Notes: generated by a model from the sequence alone, not told the origin. 13,903 nt of DNA from Mageeibacillus sp. UBA1193 (GCA_002310155.1 DBYF01000083.1:1-13903); one strand, 5' to 3'; shown: positions 1-7,826, counted from the stretch's first letter. Program-made: numbers and translations.

Positions 1-129
1 TTCCCGTCCTGGCTCTACACCAGAAAAGACGTTTACGTCTATCGCGCTCCGGGCACATGTATTGACATCGGTACTCCCGAGAATTATAAGGACGTATGCG
101 ATAACTACAAAGAGATCCTCAGATCCTGA
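1..129 (+). CDS. C-terminal end of a sugar-nucleotidyltransferase-like protein (partial)
   Basis: The window opens inside an open frame that runs from base 1 to a TGA at 127-129, giving the last 42 residues. The piece contains CIDIGTPENYKDVCDNYKEI. The D-I-G-T-P-E-x-Y pattern is typical of the C-terminal end of NTP_transferase-type sugar-1-phosphate nucleotidyltransferases, where it lies near the end of the catalytic domain. The protein would make a nucleotide sugar in the cytoplasm for glycan or envelope synthesis, but the nucleotide and sugar cannot be told from this fragment. The start and catalytic N-terminus lie outside the window. It is followed after about 22 nt by a terminator hairpin shared with the convergent ribU. 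Confidence 0.65.
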   Translation, partial: FPSWLYTRKDVYVYRAPGTCIDIGTPENYKDVCDNYKEILRS

Positions 130-151
130 GAACAAGATATGATCGATAACA

Positions 152-181
152 AAAAAGGCTGACCCTGCGGTCAGCCTTTTT
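152..181. terminator. Bidirectional intrinsic terminator
   Basis: An 8-bp G/C-containing stem pairs 157-164 (GGCTGACC) with 169-176 (GGTCAGCC) around the loop CTGC. It is flanked by an A-run (152-156) on the left and a T-run (177-181) on the right, so a U-tract follows the stem on either strand. It sits between the end of the + strand nucleotidyltransferase gene and the end of the - strand ribU gene and should terminate both. Confidence 0.9.
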
Positions 182-200
182 CATTTCGGAAACCGGATGC

Positions 201-911
201 TCAGGCGTTTTCAGCGGCTGTCTCCGCTGTTTCGATGACACTGTCTTCAACCACATCAACATCTTCTTTCTTTCCTGTCTCGAAGAATCTTCGGAGAGGA
301 ATGTAGCACAGGAAGCTCACGATGGAGATCGTGATGCCCTTAAAGATGTTGAATGGTACAAATGTCATCAGAATAACGTCCAGCTTGGAGTCGATCGTTA
401 CCAGAGTGTTTGCCTTGTCGCAAAGGAAGATAATATCCGCAAGCTTGAAGTTCATTACCTTCTCATACATCGGAAGGCAGAAGAAGTAGTTCACGAAAGA
501 TGTAGCGATCGTCAGCGCGATCGTACCGAAAACGAGGGACAGTACCACACCTTTCTTGTTCTTCATGCGGCGGTATACGATCGTCGCGGCAAGAACGAAG
601 AAACTTCCGGAAATAAAGTTTGCGACATTACCGATACCATGCGTGCTTGCCCAGCCCTTGAGAGGCATGTGGATCAGGTTCTTAAAGAACTCGACAAGGA
701 TTCCCGCAATCGGTCCGCACGCAAATCCTGTAAAGAGCGCAGGGATATCGGAGAAATCGTACTTGAGGAAGACCGGCATCAGCGGAAGCGCGATCTCAAG
801 CAACATGAGAACTACAGCAAGCGCAGTCATAATACCTGTAAGCGCGATGCGATAGGTCATGTCTTTTCTGGATTGGTTTCGGGTTTTGAGATTTGTTGTT
901 ACTTCTGACAT
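201..911 (-). CDS. ribU: Riboflavin ECF transporter substrate-binding subunit RibU
   Basis: This 236-residue integral membrane protein has about six hydrophobic segments. It looks like the S component of an energy-coupling factor importer that takes up riboflavin. Two features support RibU: the Ala-rich first helix (about 22-45) with the family's small-residue pattern (IALTGIMTALAVVL), and KYDFSDIPALFTGF at about 50-63, a typical RibU motif. An FMN riboswitch directly upstream gives independent support for the substrate. No EcfA, EcfA' or EcfT genes are present, so it presumably shares a general ECF module encoded elsewhere (family knowledge). The C-terminal tail after about residue 213 is acidic and probably cytoplasmic. 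The ATG at 911 is preferred because AAGGAG (920-925) lies 8 nt upstream. An internal Met at residue 18 has no such site. Confidence 0.93.
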   Translation of the reverse strand: MSEVTTNLKTRNQSRKDMTYRIALTGIMTALAVVLMLLEIALPLMPVFLKYDFSDIPALFTGFACGPIAGILVEFFKNLIHMPLKGWASTHGIGNVANFISGSFFVLAATIVYRRMKNKKGVVLSLVFGTIALTIATSFVNYFFCLPMYEKVMNFKLADIIFLCDKANTLVTIDSKLDVILMTFVPFNIFKGITISIVSFLCYIPLRRFFETGKKEDVDVVEDSVIETAETAAENA

Positions 912-918
912 TTATATC

Positions 919-1040
919 ACTCCTTCCATCCGGACTATACCGTCGGCACCGGATTCGCACCGGTTCTGCTCTTCGCTCGCGGGCTCGTATCTTCTCGTGA
1001 TACATCACCGCCGGTGGGGAATTACGCCCCGCCCTGAAGT
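919..1040 (-). promoter_or_regulatory. FMN riboswitch (RFN element) controlling ribU
   Basis: Read on the - strand, this leader contains the RFN consensus blocks in order: CUUCAGGGCGGGG, AAUUCCCCACCGGCGGU, GAGCCCGCGAGCG, AACCGGUGCGAAUCCGGU, GCCGACGGU and AUAGUCCGGAUGGAAGGAG. A variable helix is visible between 987-991 and 999-1003. The closing P1 stem pairs ACUUC (1040-1036) with GGAGU (923-919), with one G-U pair. That second strand contains part of the ribU Shine-Dalgarno sequence AAGGAG. Known FMN aptamers fold tightly when FMN is bound. Here that should lock P1 and hide the ribosome binding site, giving translational repression when flavin is plentiful. I see no terminator helix between the aptamer and the start codon, which supports translational control. 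Confidence 0.95.
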
Positions 1041-1049
1041 TACGTGAGG

Positions 1050-1078
1050 ATTATAAGACTCAGGTTTTATGGTGTCAA
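1050..1078 (-). promoter_or_regulatory. Consensus sigma-A promoter of ribU
   Basis: On the - strand the hexamer TTGACA (1078-1073) and the hexamer TATAAT (1055-1050) are separated by exactly 17 nt. Both match the consensus perfectly. The expected start point, at about 1045-1041, lies just before the 5' strand of riboswitch stem P1 (1040), so the transcript begins almost directly with the aptamer. Confidence 0.88.
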
Positions 1079-1204
1079 TGGGTTTTCGCGGGAAATGTCA
1101 GGTTTCGTTCCATGTCATAAGAATTCAGCATAAATGAAACACTACCGTTGCTTTTCCTGGGATATACTTAATCATGTGAAATTATGTAAGGGTGGGATCT
1201 TCAT

Positions 1205-2116
1205 ATGAAGAGAAACATATTTCCGGGACTCCTTCTGATCGCGGTGATCACTTCATCCATCTTCGGAGTCGCCTGCAAAGATAAGAAAACGATTGGTCCG
1301 TCATACACTGACTGGACTTCTCCTGCAAAAAGCGAGACATCTGCTGCTCCATCAAGTTCCGTCGCGGAGACTCCGACACCGGAACCGACAGCAACTCCAA
1401 CACCAGAACCGACCGCTACACCGACTCCGTCCCCATCACCGACACCGGTGCCGGAATATGTGGAGCCGACGATCGAGGGCGGTCCCGTATGGTACAGCGG
1501 ATATGTGGATCCGAGATCTGTCCGCGCGGAGATCGTTTCCAACCCTGATGATATTGCTGTTCTCGTCAACAAATACTACGCAAGTCCGCAATCTTATGTT
1601 CCGGAACTTGTCTACGCGAAGTACTCCGCCGGCCAGCAGCTCCGTCCGGAAGCCGCCGCGGCCTGGGAAGCGATGCACGACGCGTGCCTGGCCGACATCG
1701 GTGAGGATCTGTACCTCATTTCCGGATACCGTGACTGGGCCACACAGACCTACAGTTTCAATAACGCGATCCCCAGAAGAGGTCTCGATAAGGCTGTATG
1801 TAAGAACGCCTATCCTGGACGCTCTGAGCACCCTCTCGGACTGGCACTGGATATCAACATCAAGAGTGATCCGGAGATCCGCGATAACTTCGTCTATACA
1901 AAGGCAGGACAGTGGGTCCTGGCTCATGGTCATGAGTATGGATTTATCTGGCGTTATCCGGCAGATAAAGGTCATATCACCGGATATGGTGTCGAGGGCT
2001 GGCACTTCCGCTTCGTCGGCGTAGAAGTCGCCACAGAGATGCACGACAAGAACATCTCGACGCTGGAGGAATACTATGGAAAACCACAGATCCTCCCGGA
2101 TACATATAACGAGTAA
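1205..2116 (+). CDS. VanY-type D-alanyl-D-alanine carboxypeptidase lipoprotein (peptidase M15B)
   Basis: This 303-residue secreted, probably lipid-anchored Zn peptidase trims peptidoglycan stem peptides. Residues 1-24 form a signal peptide (KR, hydrophobic core, GVAC) with Cys24 as the likely lipidated residue. The -3 position is Gly rather than the usual Leu. Residues about 45-85 are a Ser/Thr/Pro/Glu linker, and the catalytic domain covers about 110-275. The M15B motifs are complete: SGYRDW (173-178); SEHPLGLALDI (207-217), with zinc ligands His209 and Asp216; and EGWHFR (264-269), with catalytic Glu264 and zinc ligand His267. The sequence cannot separate D,D- from L,D-carboxypeptidase (LdcB-like) activity. 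The ATG at 1205 follows AAGGGTGGG by 8-9 nt, and an in-frame stop lies at 1187-1189. The gene is probably co-transcribed with the hydrolase 15 nt downstream. I see no VanR/S/H/A/X genes here, so glycopeptide resistance is not implied. Confidence 0.9.
   Translation: MKRNIFPGLLLIAVITSSIFGVACKDKKTIGPSYTDWTSPAKSETSAAPSSSVAETPTPEPTATPTPEPTATPTPSPSPTPVPEYVEPTIEGGPVWYSGYVDPRSVRAEIVSNPDDIAVLVNKYYASPQSYVPELVYAKYSAGQQLRPEAAAAWEAMHDACLADIGEDLYLISGYRDWATQTYSFNNAIPRRGLDKAVCKNAYPGRSEHPLGLALDINIKSDPEIRDNFVYTKAGQWVLAHGHEYGFIWRYPADKGHITGYGVEGWHFRFVGVEVATEMHDKNISTLEEYYGKPQILPDTYNE
1370..1441 (+). repeat. 24-nt imperfect tandem repeat coding a Thr-Pro linker
   Basis: Three imperfect 24-nt units encode TPTPEPTA, TPTPEPTA and TPTPSPSP. 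They form the flexible spacer between the lipid anchor and the VanY domain. Such a linker probably spans the cell wall or keeps the enzyme away from the membrane. Units differ mostly by third-base changes, which suggests an old duplication kept for protein composition. Confidence 0.75.
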
Positions 2117-2131
2117 AGGAACCGACTGCAT

Positions 2132-2812
2132 ATGCTGATCAGCCACAATGGAGATTACCAATTCTTTAACATCGGGACCAAGATCTATTCCTGCTACTGC
2201 GTTACGTACAAGGATAAGGCCGTCATGATCGACGCGGGTCCGCTTTCTGAAAGAGACCTCATCGAAAAGAACTTGAGCAAAGACTTCCTGTTCGCGGTCG
2301 ACGCGATCTTCCTGACACATACCCACGGCGATACTGCAGGTAACGCCGAGTACTTTTCCATGCTCTTCAACTGCCCTGTATACTGCATGAAGACATCCCT
2401 CGAGTACTTAAAGCGCGGTGCTTTTCCACGTCCGAGAAAGGACCACCCGTACATCAAGAAGGCGGGTACGGCAGGAAATGTCGTGCCGAAGCTCCCTGCC
2501 TTTATTCCTTTCGAACCCTGCCAGAATATCCTTCCCCTGACGAAGAATGTCGCGGAAGAATTCCTGGGTAAGGACGTCCAGCTCCTGATGACACCCGGTC
2601 ATTCCGAAGACTCTATTTCACTTCGTATCGGAGATACCGCTCTGATCGGCGATGCCGCCCAGTACAACAAGCGTGTGCTCGCACCGGTCTTTGTGGATAA
2701 TGAGGCACAGCTCGCAAGAACATGGGAGACTCTTCTCGGTTTTTCCTGCAAGCAGTATCTATGCGCACACGGGCGCCCGTTCTCTTCTGAGGAATGGCTG
2801 AAGAATCAGTAA
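2132..2812 (+). CDS. Metallo-beta-lactamase-fold hydrolase
   Basis: This 226-residue cytoplasmic-looking protein has no signal peptide. The MBL-fold motifs are Asp34 in VMIDAGP, LTHTHGDTAGN (61-71; His63, His65, Asp67), PGHSEDS (155-161; His156), IGDAAQY (172-178; Asp174) and AHGRPF (212-217; His213). The usual HxHxDH motif is HxHxDT here: Thr68 replaces a metal-binding histidine, so the second metal site may be altered or the enzyme may use one metal. The fold covers glyoxalase II-like thioesterases, lactonases, phosphodiesterases and others, and the substrate cannot be assigned. The ATG at 2132 follows AAAGGA by a normal spacing, 15 nt after the VanY stop, so the two genes form an operon. 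Its last 7 nt overlap the convergent permease gene. Confidence 0.85.
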   Translation: MLISHNGDYQFFNIGTKIYSCYCVTYKDKAVMIDAGPLSERDLIEKNLSKDFLFAVDAIFLTHTHGDTAGNAEYFSMLFNCPVYCMKTSLEYLKRGAFPRPRKDHPYIKKAGTAGNVVPKLPAFIPFEPCQNILPLTKNVAEEFLGKDVQLLMTPGHSEDSISLRIGDTALIGDAAQYNKRVLAPVFVDNEAQLARTWETLLGFSCKQYLCAHGRPFSSEEWLKNQ

Positions 2813-5427
2813 TAGTCTTTTCTTATTCCTTCGACGATCTCATCGCTCATAGTCCTGGACAATCCGATGGATGTCGTTATGACTACGACCAGAAGATGGA
2901 CGAAGGTAACGATCAGGAAATACGGGATATCCAGATAGCCAGGAATATCCGGACTGATCATCAGTACCGAGATCTCCATCGAAACAAACATGATCAGAAG
3001 AAGCATCAGGATACTCTCGAAGAAGTAGACCAGACTCTCCATAATGACCATCCGGTAAAGCGTCTTCCGTGACATGCCGACCGCCATAAGAAGGATGTAT
3101 TCTTTCCGTCGGAATACGATATTACTGATAACCGTCATGATGACGTTCAGGAAGCACATGAAGCTCAGCATCGCGACGTAACCGTACATGATGATCCTTA
3201 CCAGTGAGTTGACCGCATGGCGGGCACGGGCATGGATACCGGTATCCACGAGCGTGTCTGACAGGTAGAGGTTATTCGCCAGGATCTCCTTCATCTTCGC
3301 GATCGCGATGACCGGTTTACCTGCTTCGAACTGGAAGACTTCCAGACCTGTCAGAGATCTCATGCGGTAATAATCCAGACGCGAGAATGGCACGTAGATC
3401 TGCATCAGCGAGTTTTCCATCAGCAGTTCACCGGTCAGATCGATCTCCATCACAGGCGTCAGTTTAAAGAGGAAGTCCGTTCTGTTTTCACTGTTAATAT
3501 CCAGTCCCAGCTCGGATGGGATCGTTGAGAATGCTTTTCCATCGTAGGTAATCTCACCATTTTCTTCAAAGACCGTAACGTGATTATTCACAAGACAGAG
3601 ATTGGATCCGTATTCCAGATACGGATCCGGGTCAATACCGTTTTTCAAGCAGATATCTCTCCAGGAAGCGTCATCGACAAATACGACTGCCATCTGAACA
3701 TAATCCTCCGCAAAAGACGTGCTTGAAATGGCCTGTCTGACATCATCGGACACGAAATTCCATTCAGACGGCTGGATCTGCGCTTCCGTACTGAACACCA
3801 TTCTTCCGGATCTGACTGTATCTACTCCCGAAAGTTCATAGAAAAGGGATTCATCCTCTTCCGTGCATCCATTCACGCCACTGTGATGGATATAACGGAT
3901 CGTATTTTCTGATCCTCCCTCTTCGATCTGATAATTCTGCGTGACCGAATTGACCAGCATATTGGCGAACAGGATCATAAACACACTTGCCATGATCGAG
4001 ATGACCGTCGCCAGATATCTTTTTCTGTATCTCTGGTAATTCTTCAGGGACAGAGCTCCGGTAAAACCGAAGATCTTAGTAGCGAGAGCGTGATACCGCT
4101 TCTTGTCTCTTCCCCGCGAGAAGCTCTCGTTCGCGCGGACAGCTTCCATCGGCATGACTTTGGATACCTGGATCACCGGGATCAGGACCGCTGCGAAGAT
4201 CGTAAAAAGAGAAAGCAATATCGGACCGAGCACATTCTGGTAACCGATACGGTACTGCAGGTCAATGTTCTTAACGATGAAGTAGTTCGCCGCGTTGCTT
4301 CCCATTTCACTTAACGATCTGAACAGGAAGAAACTGCTGACATGTCCGAGGAGAAGACCTGCAGGAATACCGATGATCGAGTAAAAGAAAGCCTCGAGGA
4401 ACATCAGGTCCTTCACCTGCCGTCTCGTAGCACCGACAGATTTCAGAAGACCGATCGCGCGAAGTCTTTCGGAAGACGAGGACGCGAAGGAGTTATAGAT
4501 GAGCATGACCGCCAGAAGAGCGATCATGCCGACAGTTCCGGCAGAGACGATCGCGATGCGTCTCTCTGTGCGGGTATCATCGGCAGAGTTTTCCATTCGG
4601 ATGTAGTCTTTGTTATAAAGACAGTCATTCTCATCCTCAAAGTGATCTTCCGTAAATGCCGTATAGACCGAAGGATCCGTAAACTCGAAGTAAGCGTTGA
4701 CAGCGGAACCGGCCGTGACTCCGTCCGAAAGTGTCAGGATCGTATTCTGGGCGATGTTCTTCCACTTCGCATATTCCGGAACAGTAAAATATCCCACGAT
4801 CGTATACTTCTTCTCACCAATCGCGAAGACTTGTTCGTTTACATATCCGGACTTATCCCTCTGCAGATTCTGAAGGTTCATGACCTTATGTCCGTTAGAA
4901 TAACGGGCATAGTAATCCATCTCTATTTCCGTTCCGATCTCCAGATTCTCACGGTCATTCGAAAACATCTCCAGCGAGATGATCGCTTCAGAATCATTTT
5001 CCGGAAGACGTCCCCTGACGATAGAGATATTACACATCTGCGGGAATTCCGGACTCATGGCCGCCAGGAAGTAGTCGTACCTTTCAATGTATTTGAAGAA
5101 AGTGCCATCGATATCATATTCGGCCCTGTATCCGTCCACGGGATTGAATCCGATCTCCTGGATATAAGCGACACTCTTGAGTCGCTCATCTTTGATCACG
5201 TTCTGGAAATCCATGGATGTCATCGAGTAGGCTTCGACATGCCATGTGCCGTAATCGTCATTCGCAAAGCTCTTGAGGATATCGATCGCGCTCTGGTGTG
5301 CCGAGGCAACGATCGAGAACATCATGGTCGCCACGATGATTCCGATGAGAGTCAGTATCGATCGGCTCTTGTTCTTGAATACCGTGCGCTTGGCATACTT
5401 GCTGACGATATTGGAGGAACGGCTCAT
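2806..5427 (-). CDS. Large FtsX-family ABC transporter permease of a two-component/ABC operon
   Basis: This 873-residue membrane protein carries two FtsX-type permease units. Predicted segments: TM1 about 23-43; a large extracytoplasmic domain about 44-292; a TM group about 293-420 containing ERLRAIGLLKSVGATRRQVK (320-339); another TM about 471-491; a second large extracytoplasmic domain about 492-742; and a last TM group about 743-857 with KEYILLMAVGMSRKTLYRM (775-793). Such MacB/LolCE-like permeases usually work mechanically on envelope lipids, lipoproteins or peptides rather than forming a simple channel (family knowledge). The start codon overlaps the ATPase stop by 4 nt (ATGA, 5427-5424), so the two should be translationally coupled and form the transporter. 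The duplicated layout differs from BceB-type permeases, which have one large external domain. The 3' end overlaps the + strand hydrolase gene. Confidence 0.88.
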   Translation of the reverse strand: MSRSSNIVSKYAKRTVFKNKSRSILTLIGIIVATMMFSIVASAHQSAIDILKSFANDDYGTWHVEAYSMTSMDFQNVIKDERLKSVAYIQEIGFNPVDGYRAEYDIDGTFFKYIERYDYFLAAMSPEFPQMCNISIVRGRLPENDSEAIISLEMFSNDRENLEIGTEIEMDYYARYSNGHKVMNLQNLQRDKSGYVNEQVFAIGEKKYTIVGYFTVPEYAKWKNIAQNTILTLSDGVTAGSAVNAYFEFTDPSVYTAFTEDHFEDENDCLYNKDYIRMENSADDTRTERRIAIVSAGTVGMIALLAVMLIYNSFASSSSERLRAIGLLKSVGATRRQVKDLMFLEAFFYSIIGIPAGLLLGHVSSFFLFRSLSEMGSNAANYFIVKNIDLQYRIGYQNVLGPILLSLFTIFAAVLIPVIQVSKVMPMEAVRANESFSRGRDKKRYHALATKIFGFTGALSLKNYQRYRKRYLATVISIMASVFMILFANMLVNSVTQNYQIEEGGSENTIRYIHHSGVNGCTEEDESLFYELSGVDTVRSGRMVFSTEAQIQPSEWNFVSDDVRQAISSTSFAEDYVQMAVVFVDDASWRDICLKNGIDPDPYLEYGSNLCLVNNHVTVFEENGEITYDGKAFSTIPSELGLDINSENRTDFLFKLTPVMEIDLTGELLMENSLMQIYVPFSRLDYYRMRSLTGLEVFQFEAGKPVIAIAKMKEILANNLYLSDTLVDTGIHARARHAVNSLVRIIMYGYVAMLSFMCFLNVIMTVISNIVFRRKEYILLMAVGMSRKTLYRMVIMESLVYFFESILMLLLIMFVSMEISVLMISPDIPGYLDIPYFLIVTFVHLLVVVITTSIGLSRTMSDEIVEGIRKDYY

Positions 5428-6107
5428 TTACGGATCACCTCATCGTGCTGGATCCTTCCGTCCTGGATAGTAATGATGCGTTTCGCCTGAAGCGCCACGT
5501 TCTCGTCATGTGTGATCAGCACTGTCGTCTGATTGTATTTCTGATTGGAATAGCGGAGAAGTTCAACGACTTCCTGACTGTTCTTGGAGTCGAGATTACC
5601 GGTCGGCTCATCCGCCAGAAGGATCGTCGGCGCGTTGATCAGGGCACGTCCGATCGCGACACGCTGCTGCTGTCCGCCGGAGAGCTGATTGGGGAACGCG
5701 TCCTTCTTCTCATTCAGTCCCAGAAGGGAGAGAAGTTCTTCGAGTCTTTCCTTATTGACCTTTCTATGGTCGAGCAGGACCGGCATCGTGATATTCTCCA
5801 CGACAGACAGTACCGGGATCAGATTGAAGAACTGGTAGACCAGTCCGATCTCTCTTCTGCGGAAGATCGCCAGCTGCTCATCATTCTGCTTGAAAATGTC
5901 TTTTCCATCGACCAGGACCGTTCCGGATGTGGGACGGTCAACTCCGCCGAGCATATGAAGAAGTGTCGATTTACCGGAACCGGAAGCGCCGATGATCGCG
6001 ACGAATTCGCCCTTCTCGATGCTCAGGGAAACATCGTTCAGCGCGGCAACGACGTTCTCGTCTTTACCGTATGTCTTGGTGAGATGTTCCGCTCTCAAAA
6101 GTTCCAT
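5424..6107 (-). CDS. MacB/LolD-type ABC transporter ATPase
   Basis: This 227-residue nucleotide-binding subunit powers the FtsX-family permease encoded next. With Met at 6107 as residue 1, the motifs are Walker [10 protein letters not shown] (40-48), Q-loop Gln92 in VYQFFNLIP, signature LSGGQQQR (142-149), Walker B ILLADEP (162-168), D-loop NLDSKN (171-176) and switch His200 in ITHD. The [13 protein letters not shown] stretch and the overall length are typical of the MacB/LolD/BceA family. The frame stays open to 6194, but the ATG at 6107 is chosen because AAGAGG lies about 8 nt upstream and the protein then begins with the normal [14 protein letters not shown]. The longer form would overlap the kinase gene and add 29 unrelated residues. 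The gap to the kinase stop is 4 nt. Confidence 0.93.
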   Translation of the reverse strand: MELLRAEHLTKTYGKDENVVAALNDVSLSIEKGEFVAIIGASGSGKSTLLHMLGGVDRPTSGTVLVDGKDIFKQNDEQLAIFRRREIGLVYQFFNLIPVLSVVENITMPVLLDHRKVNKERLEELLSLLGLNEKKDAFPNQLSGGQQQRVAIGRALINAPTILLADEPTGNLDSKNSQEVVELLRYSNQKYNQTTVLITHDENVALQAKRIITIQDGRIQHDEVIRK

Positions 6108-6111
6108 ATCT

Positions 6112-7122
6112 TTACCTCTTCGTATGGTAGAACCGCACGGTAAATTCCGCACCGTGTTCCGGTTCCGGACGGTTGCCCGCGCGGATGGTTCCACTCTGTC
6201 TTTCTACGATCATTTTCGTCAGCGCCAGGCCGATACCTATACTGGTATTCAGTGCGACCTTTCCTCTGTAAAAGCGCTCGAACACATGCGGGATATCGTC
6301 GGGATCGATGCCTGTTCCGGTATCGTGCAGCACGATCTCGGTATAGATCGGTGTGTGCTTGACGTTGATCTCGATCATGCCGCCTTCCGGTGTATGCTCC
6401 ATACAGTTCTTCAGGATGTTGCCGATCGCTTCGCTCGTCCACATCATGTCGCCGCGGATCACCGCGTCCTCCGGACAGTTCACCTTCAGTGCCACACCGT
6501 TGATATCGAGCGGCACTCCCAGAGGCTGTGATGCTTTGGAGAGCATCTCCTTCACGTTGTATTCTTTCTGCTCGAAGAAGACAGTATCGGCATCGATCTT
6601 ACTCATCTTCAGGAGTGTGTTGATGAGCCACTCGATACGGTTCAGGCTCTGCATCATTTCCGCCAGAAGATCGAATCTCTTCTCATCCGAGAGCTCGGCA
6701 TCCGAGAACATATCCACGATGATGTTCATGGATGTAAGCGGGGTCCTGAGCTGATGGGCGATATCCGCGATGGAATCGGAAAGGAAGCGCTTATCTGCCA
6801 GGAGCTGGGAAGCCTGCTCGCGGAGACGGATGACCATCTTATGGATCTCCGAGCTCAGGATCGCGACCTCACCTTCCTGATATTCTTCGAACTTCACATC
6901 TTCCGCGCCATGGAGGATACGGTCGATGCTGTCCGACAGATCCGCGATCCTTCTGTAACGGCGGATATCGGCGACCAGGCGGACCAGGATCAGGGTAACA
7001 GACGTGATAACAACAGCGATCACGCTGTTCCTTCCCAGGAAAGACGCTCCCAGTGCCAGGATCACCGTGATCACGATGTAGATCGCATATTCAGATCTGA
7101 GTTCTGAGTTTCTCCGGATCAT
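6112..7122 (-). CDS. Sensor histidine kinase with minimal extracytoplasmic loop
   Basis: This 336-residue membrane kinase should phosphorylate the response regulator encoded upstream. Two TM helices (about 12-29 and 33-50) are joined by only about 3-4 residues, so there is no external sensor domain. A linker with HAMP-like features and a probable coiled coil (about 52-112) follows. The H-box AHQLRTPLTSM has phospho-acceptor His123. The ATPase domain shows N-box NILKNCMEHT (235-244), G1 box HDTGTGI (266-272), F-box FERFYRG (281-287) and G2 box GIGLAL (296-301). Short-loop kinases of this kind next to FtsX-type ABC genes are known from antimicrobial-peptide sensing systems, where the transporter takes part in sensing. 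Applying that here is inference. The ATG follows the regulator stop after 2 nt, with GGGGAG as ribosome site inside the regulator's end. Confidence 0.92.
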   Translation of the reverse strand: MIRRNSELRSEYAIYIVITVILALGASFLGRNSVIAVVITSVTLILVRLVADIRRYRRIADLSDSIDRILHGAEDVKFEEYQEGEVAILSSEIHKMVIRLREQASQLLADKRFLSDSIADIAHQLRTPLTSMNIIVDMFSDAELSDEKRFDLLAEMMQSLNRIEWLINTLLKMSKIDADTVFFEQKEYNVKEMLSKASQPLGVPLDINGVALKVNCPEDAVIRGDMMWTSEAIGNILKNCMEHTPEGGMIEINVKHTPIYTEIVLHDTGTGIDPDDIPHVFERFYRGKVALNTSIGIGLALTKMIVERQSGTIRAGNRPEPEHGAEFTVRFYHTKR

Positions 7123-7124
7123 GA

Positions 7125-7799
7125 TTACTCCCCGGCTTTATAACCGAAACCGCGGATCGTGCGGATCAGGACCGGCTGAGCCGGATCGTCCTCGATCTTC
7201 TCACGGAGACGCTTGATATATACGGTCAGGGTATTGTCGTTTACGTATTCTCCACCCACATCCCAAAGGTCCTGAAGGAGCTTGGCACGTGTGAGGACTA
7301 CGCCCTGATTATTCGCGAAAAGAAGAAGAAGTCTGTACTCGAGTGCGGAAAGGATGATCTCCTCTCCGTTCTTGCTGACGTTGCCTCGTGCCGTATCGAT
7401 TTTCACGTTTCCGAGTTCCACTACTTCCGAAGACTTGTGGCTTCTTCTCATAACACTCTTGATACGGGAGAGCATCTCTCTCGGACGGAACGGCTTGCTG
7501 ATATAGTCATCAGCGCCCATATCCAGACCGGTAACGACACTGTACTCATCGCCGGATGCGGTAACGAAAATAACCGGGATATCGGCTTTCTGCGCCTTGA
7601 TCGCAGCGCATACCGCATATCCGTTTCCATCTGTCAGTGAAATATCGATCAAGGCCAGATCAAATGTATCATTCTCGATCTTCGTCAGCGCGGTCGTCTG
7701 TCCCGGTGCCCAGATCACTTCAAATCCTTCAGATTTTAAGAAAGCAGATAGCGTAGTTACAATGCTCGAATCATCTTCTACCAGTAAAATCCGTCCCAT
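7125..7799 (-). CDS. OmpR/PhoB-family response regulator
   Basis: This 224-residue cytoplasmic transcription factor is the partner of the kinase 2 nt downstream. The receiver domain (about 1-118) has acidic residues Asp9/Asp10, phospho-acceptor Asp52 in LIDISLTDG, Thr80 in FVTAS and Lys102 in ISKPF. The C-terminal winged-helix DNA-binding domain (about 128-222) has the family landmarks LSALEYRLLLLFANNQGVVLTR-like start, LWDVGGEYVNDNTLTVYIKR recognition region and TIRGFGYK end. It probably controls its own operon, including the ABC transporter. The promoter has a good -10 but a poor -35, which fits activation by the regulator (inference). The start is supported by AAGGGG about 6 nt upstream of the ATG at 7799. 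Confidence 0.95.
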   Translation of the reverse strand: MGRILLVEDDSSIVTTLSAFLKSEGFEVIWAPGQTTALTKIENDTFDLALIDISLTDGNGYAVCAAIKAQKADIPVIFVTASGDEYSVVTGLDMGADDYISKPFRPREMLSRIKSVMRRSHKSSEVVELGNVKIDTARGNVSKNGEEIILSALEYRLLLLFANNQGVVLTRAKLLQDLWDVGGEYVNDNTLTVYIKRLREKIEDDPAQPVLIRTIRGFGYKAGE

Positions 7800-7826
7800 A
7801 AAATACCCCTTATACAGAATTCTCTT

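Noticed and set aside
1140..1170. TATACT as a -10 for the VanY-hydrolase operon
   Set aside because: There is no matching -35 at normal spacing (CACTAC at 17 nt). A promoter must lie in 1080-1200, but I cannot place it.
1205..2116. Vancomycin resistance cluster
   Set aside because: There is only a VanY-type domain and no VanH, ligase or VanX. VanY-like carboxypeptidases are common housekeeping wall enzymes.
1436..2326. - strand open frame opposite the VanY gene
   Set aside because: It has no domain, and it runs across two well-supported + strand genes and their ribosome sites.
2769..2780. Perfect 12-bp palindrome ACGGGCGCCCGT
   Set aside because: It lies in the conserved AHGRPF codons of the hydrolase and has no T-run on either side, so it is not a terminator and is probably chance.
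4342..5490. Long + strand open frame (382 codons) opposite the FtsX permease
   Set aside because: Its product is very rich in Arg, His, Asp and Ile with no recognisable domain. It mirrors the codon bias of the permease and ATPase genes on the other strand and has no ribosome site of note.
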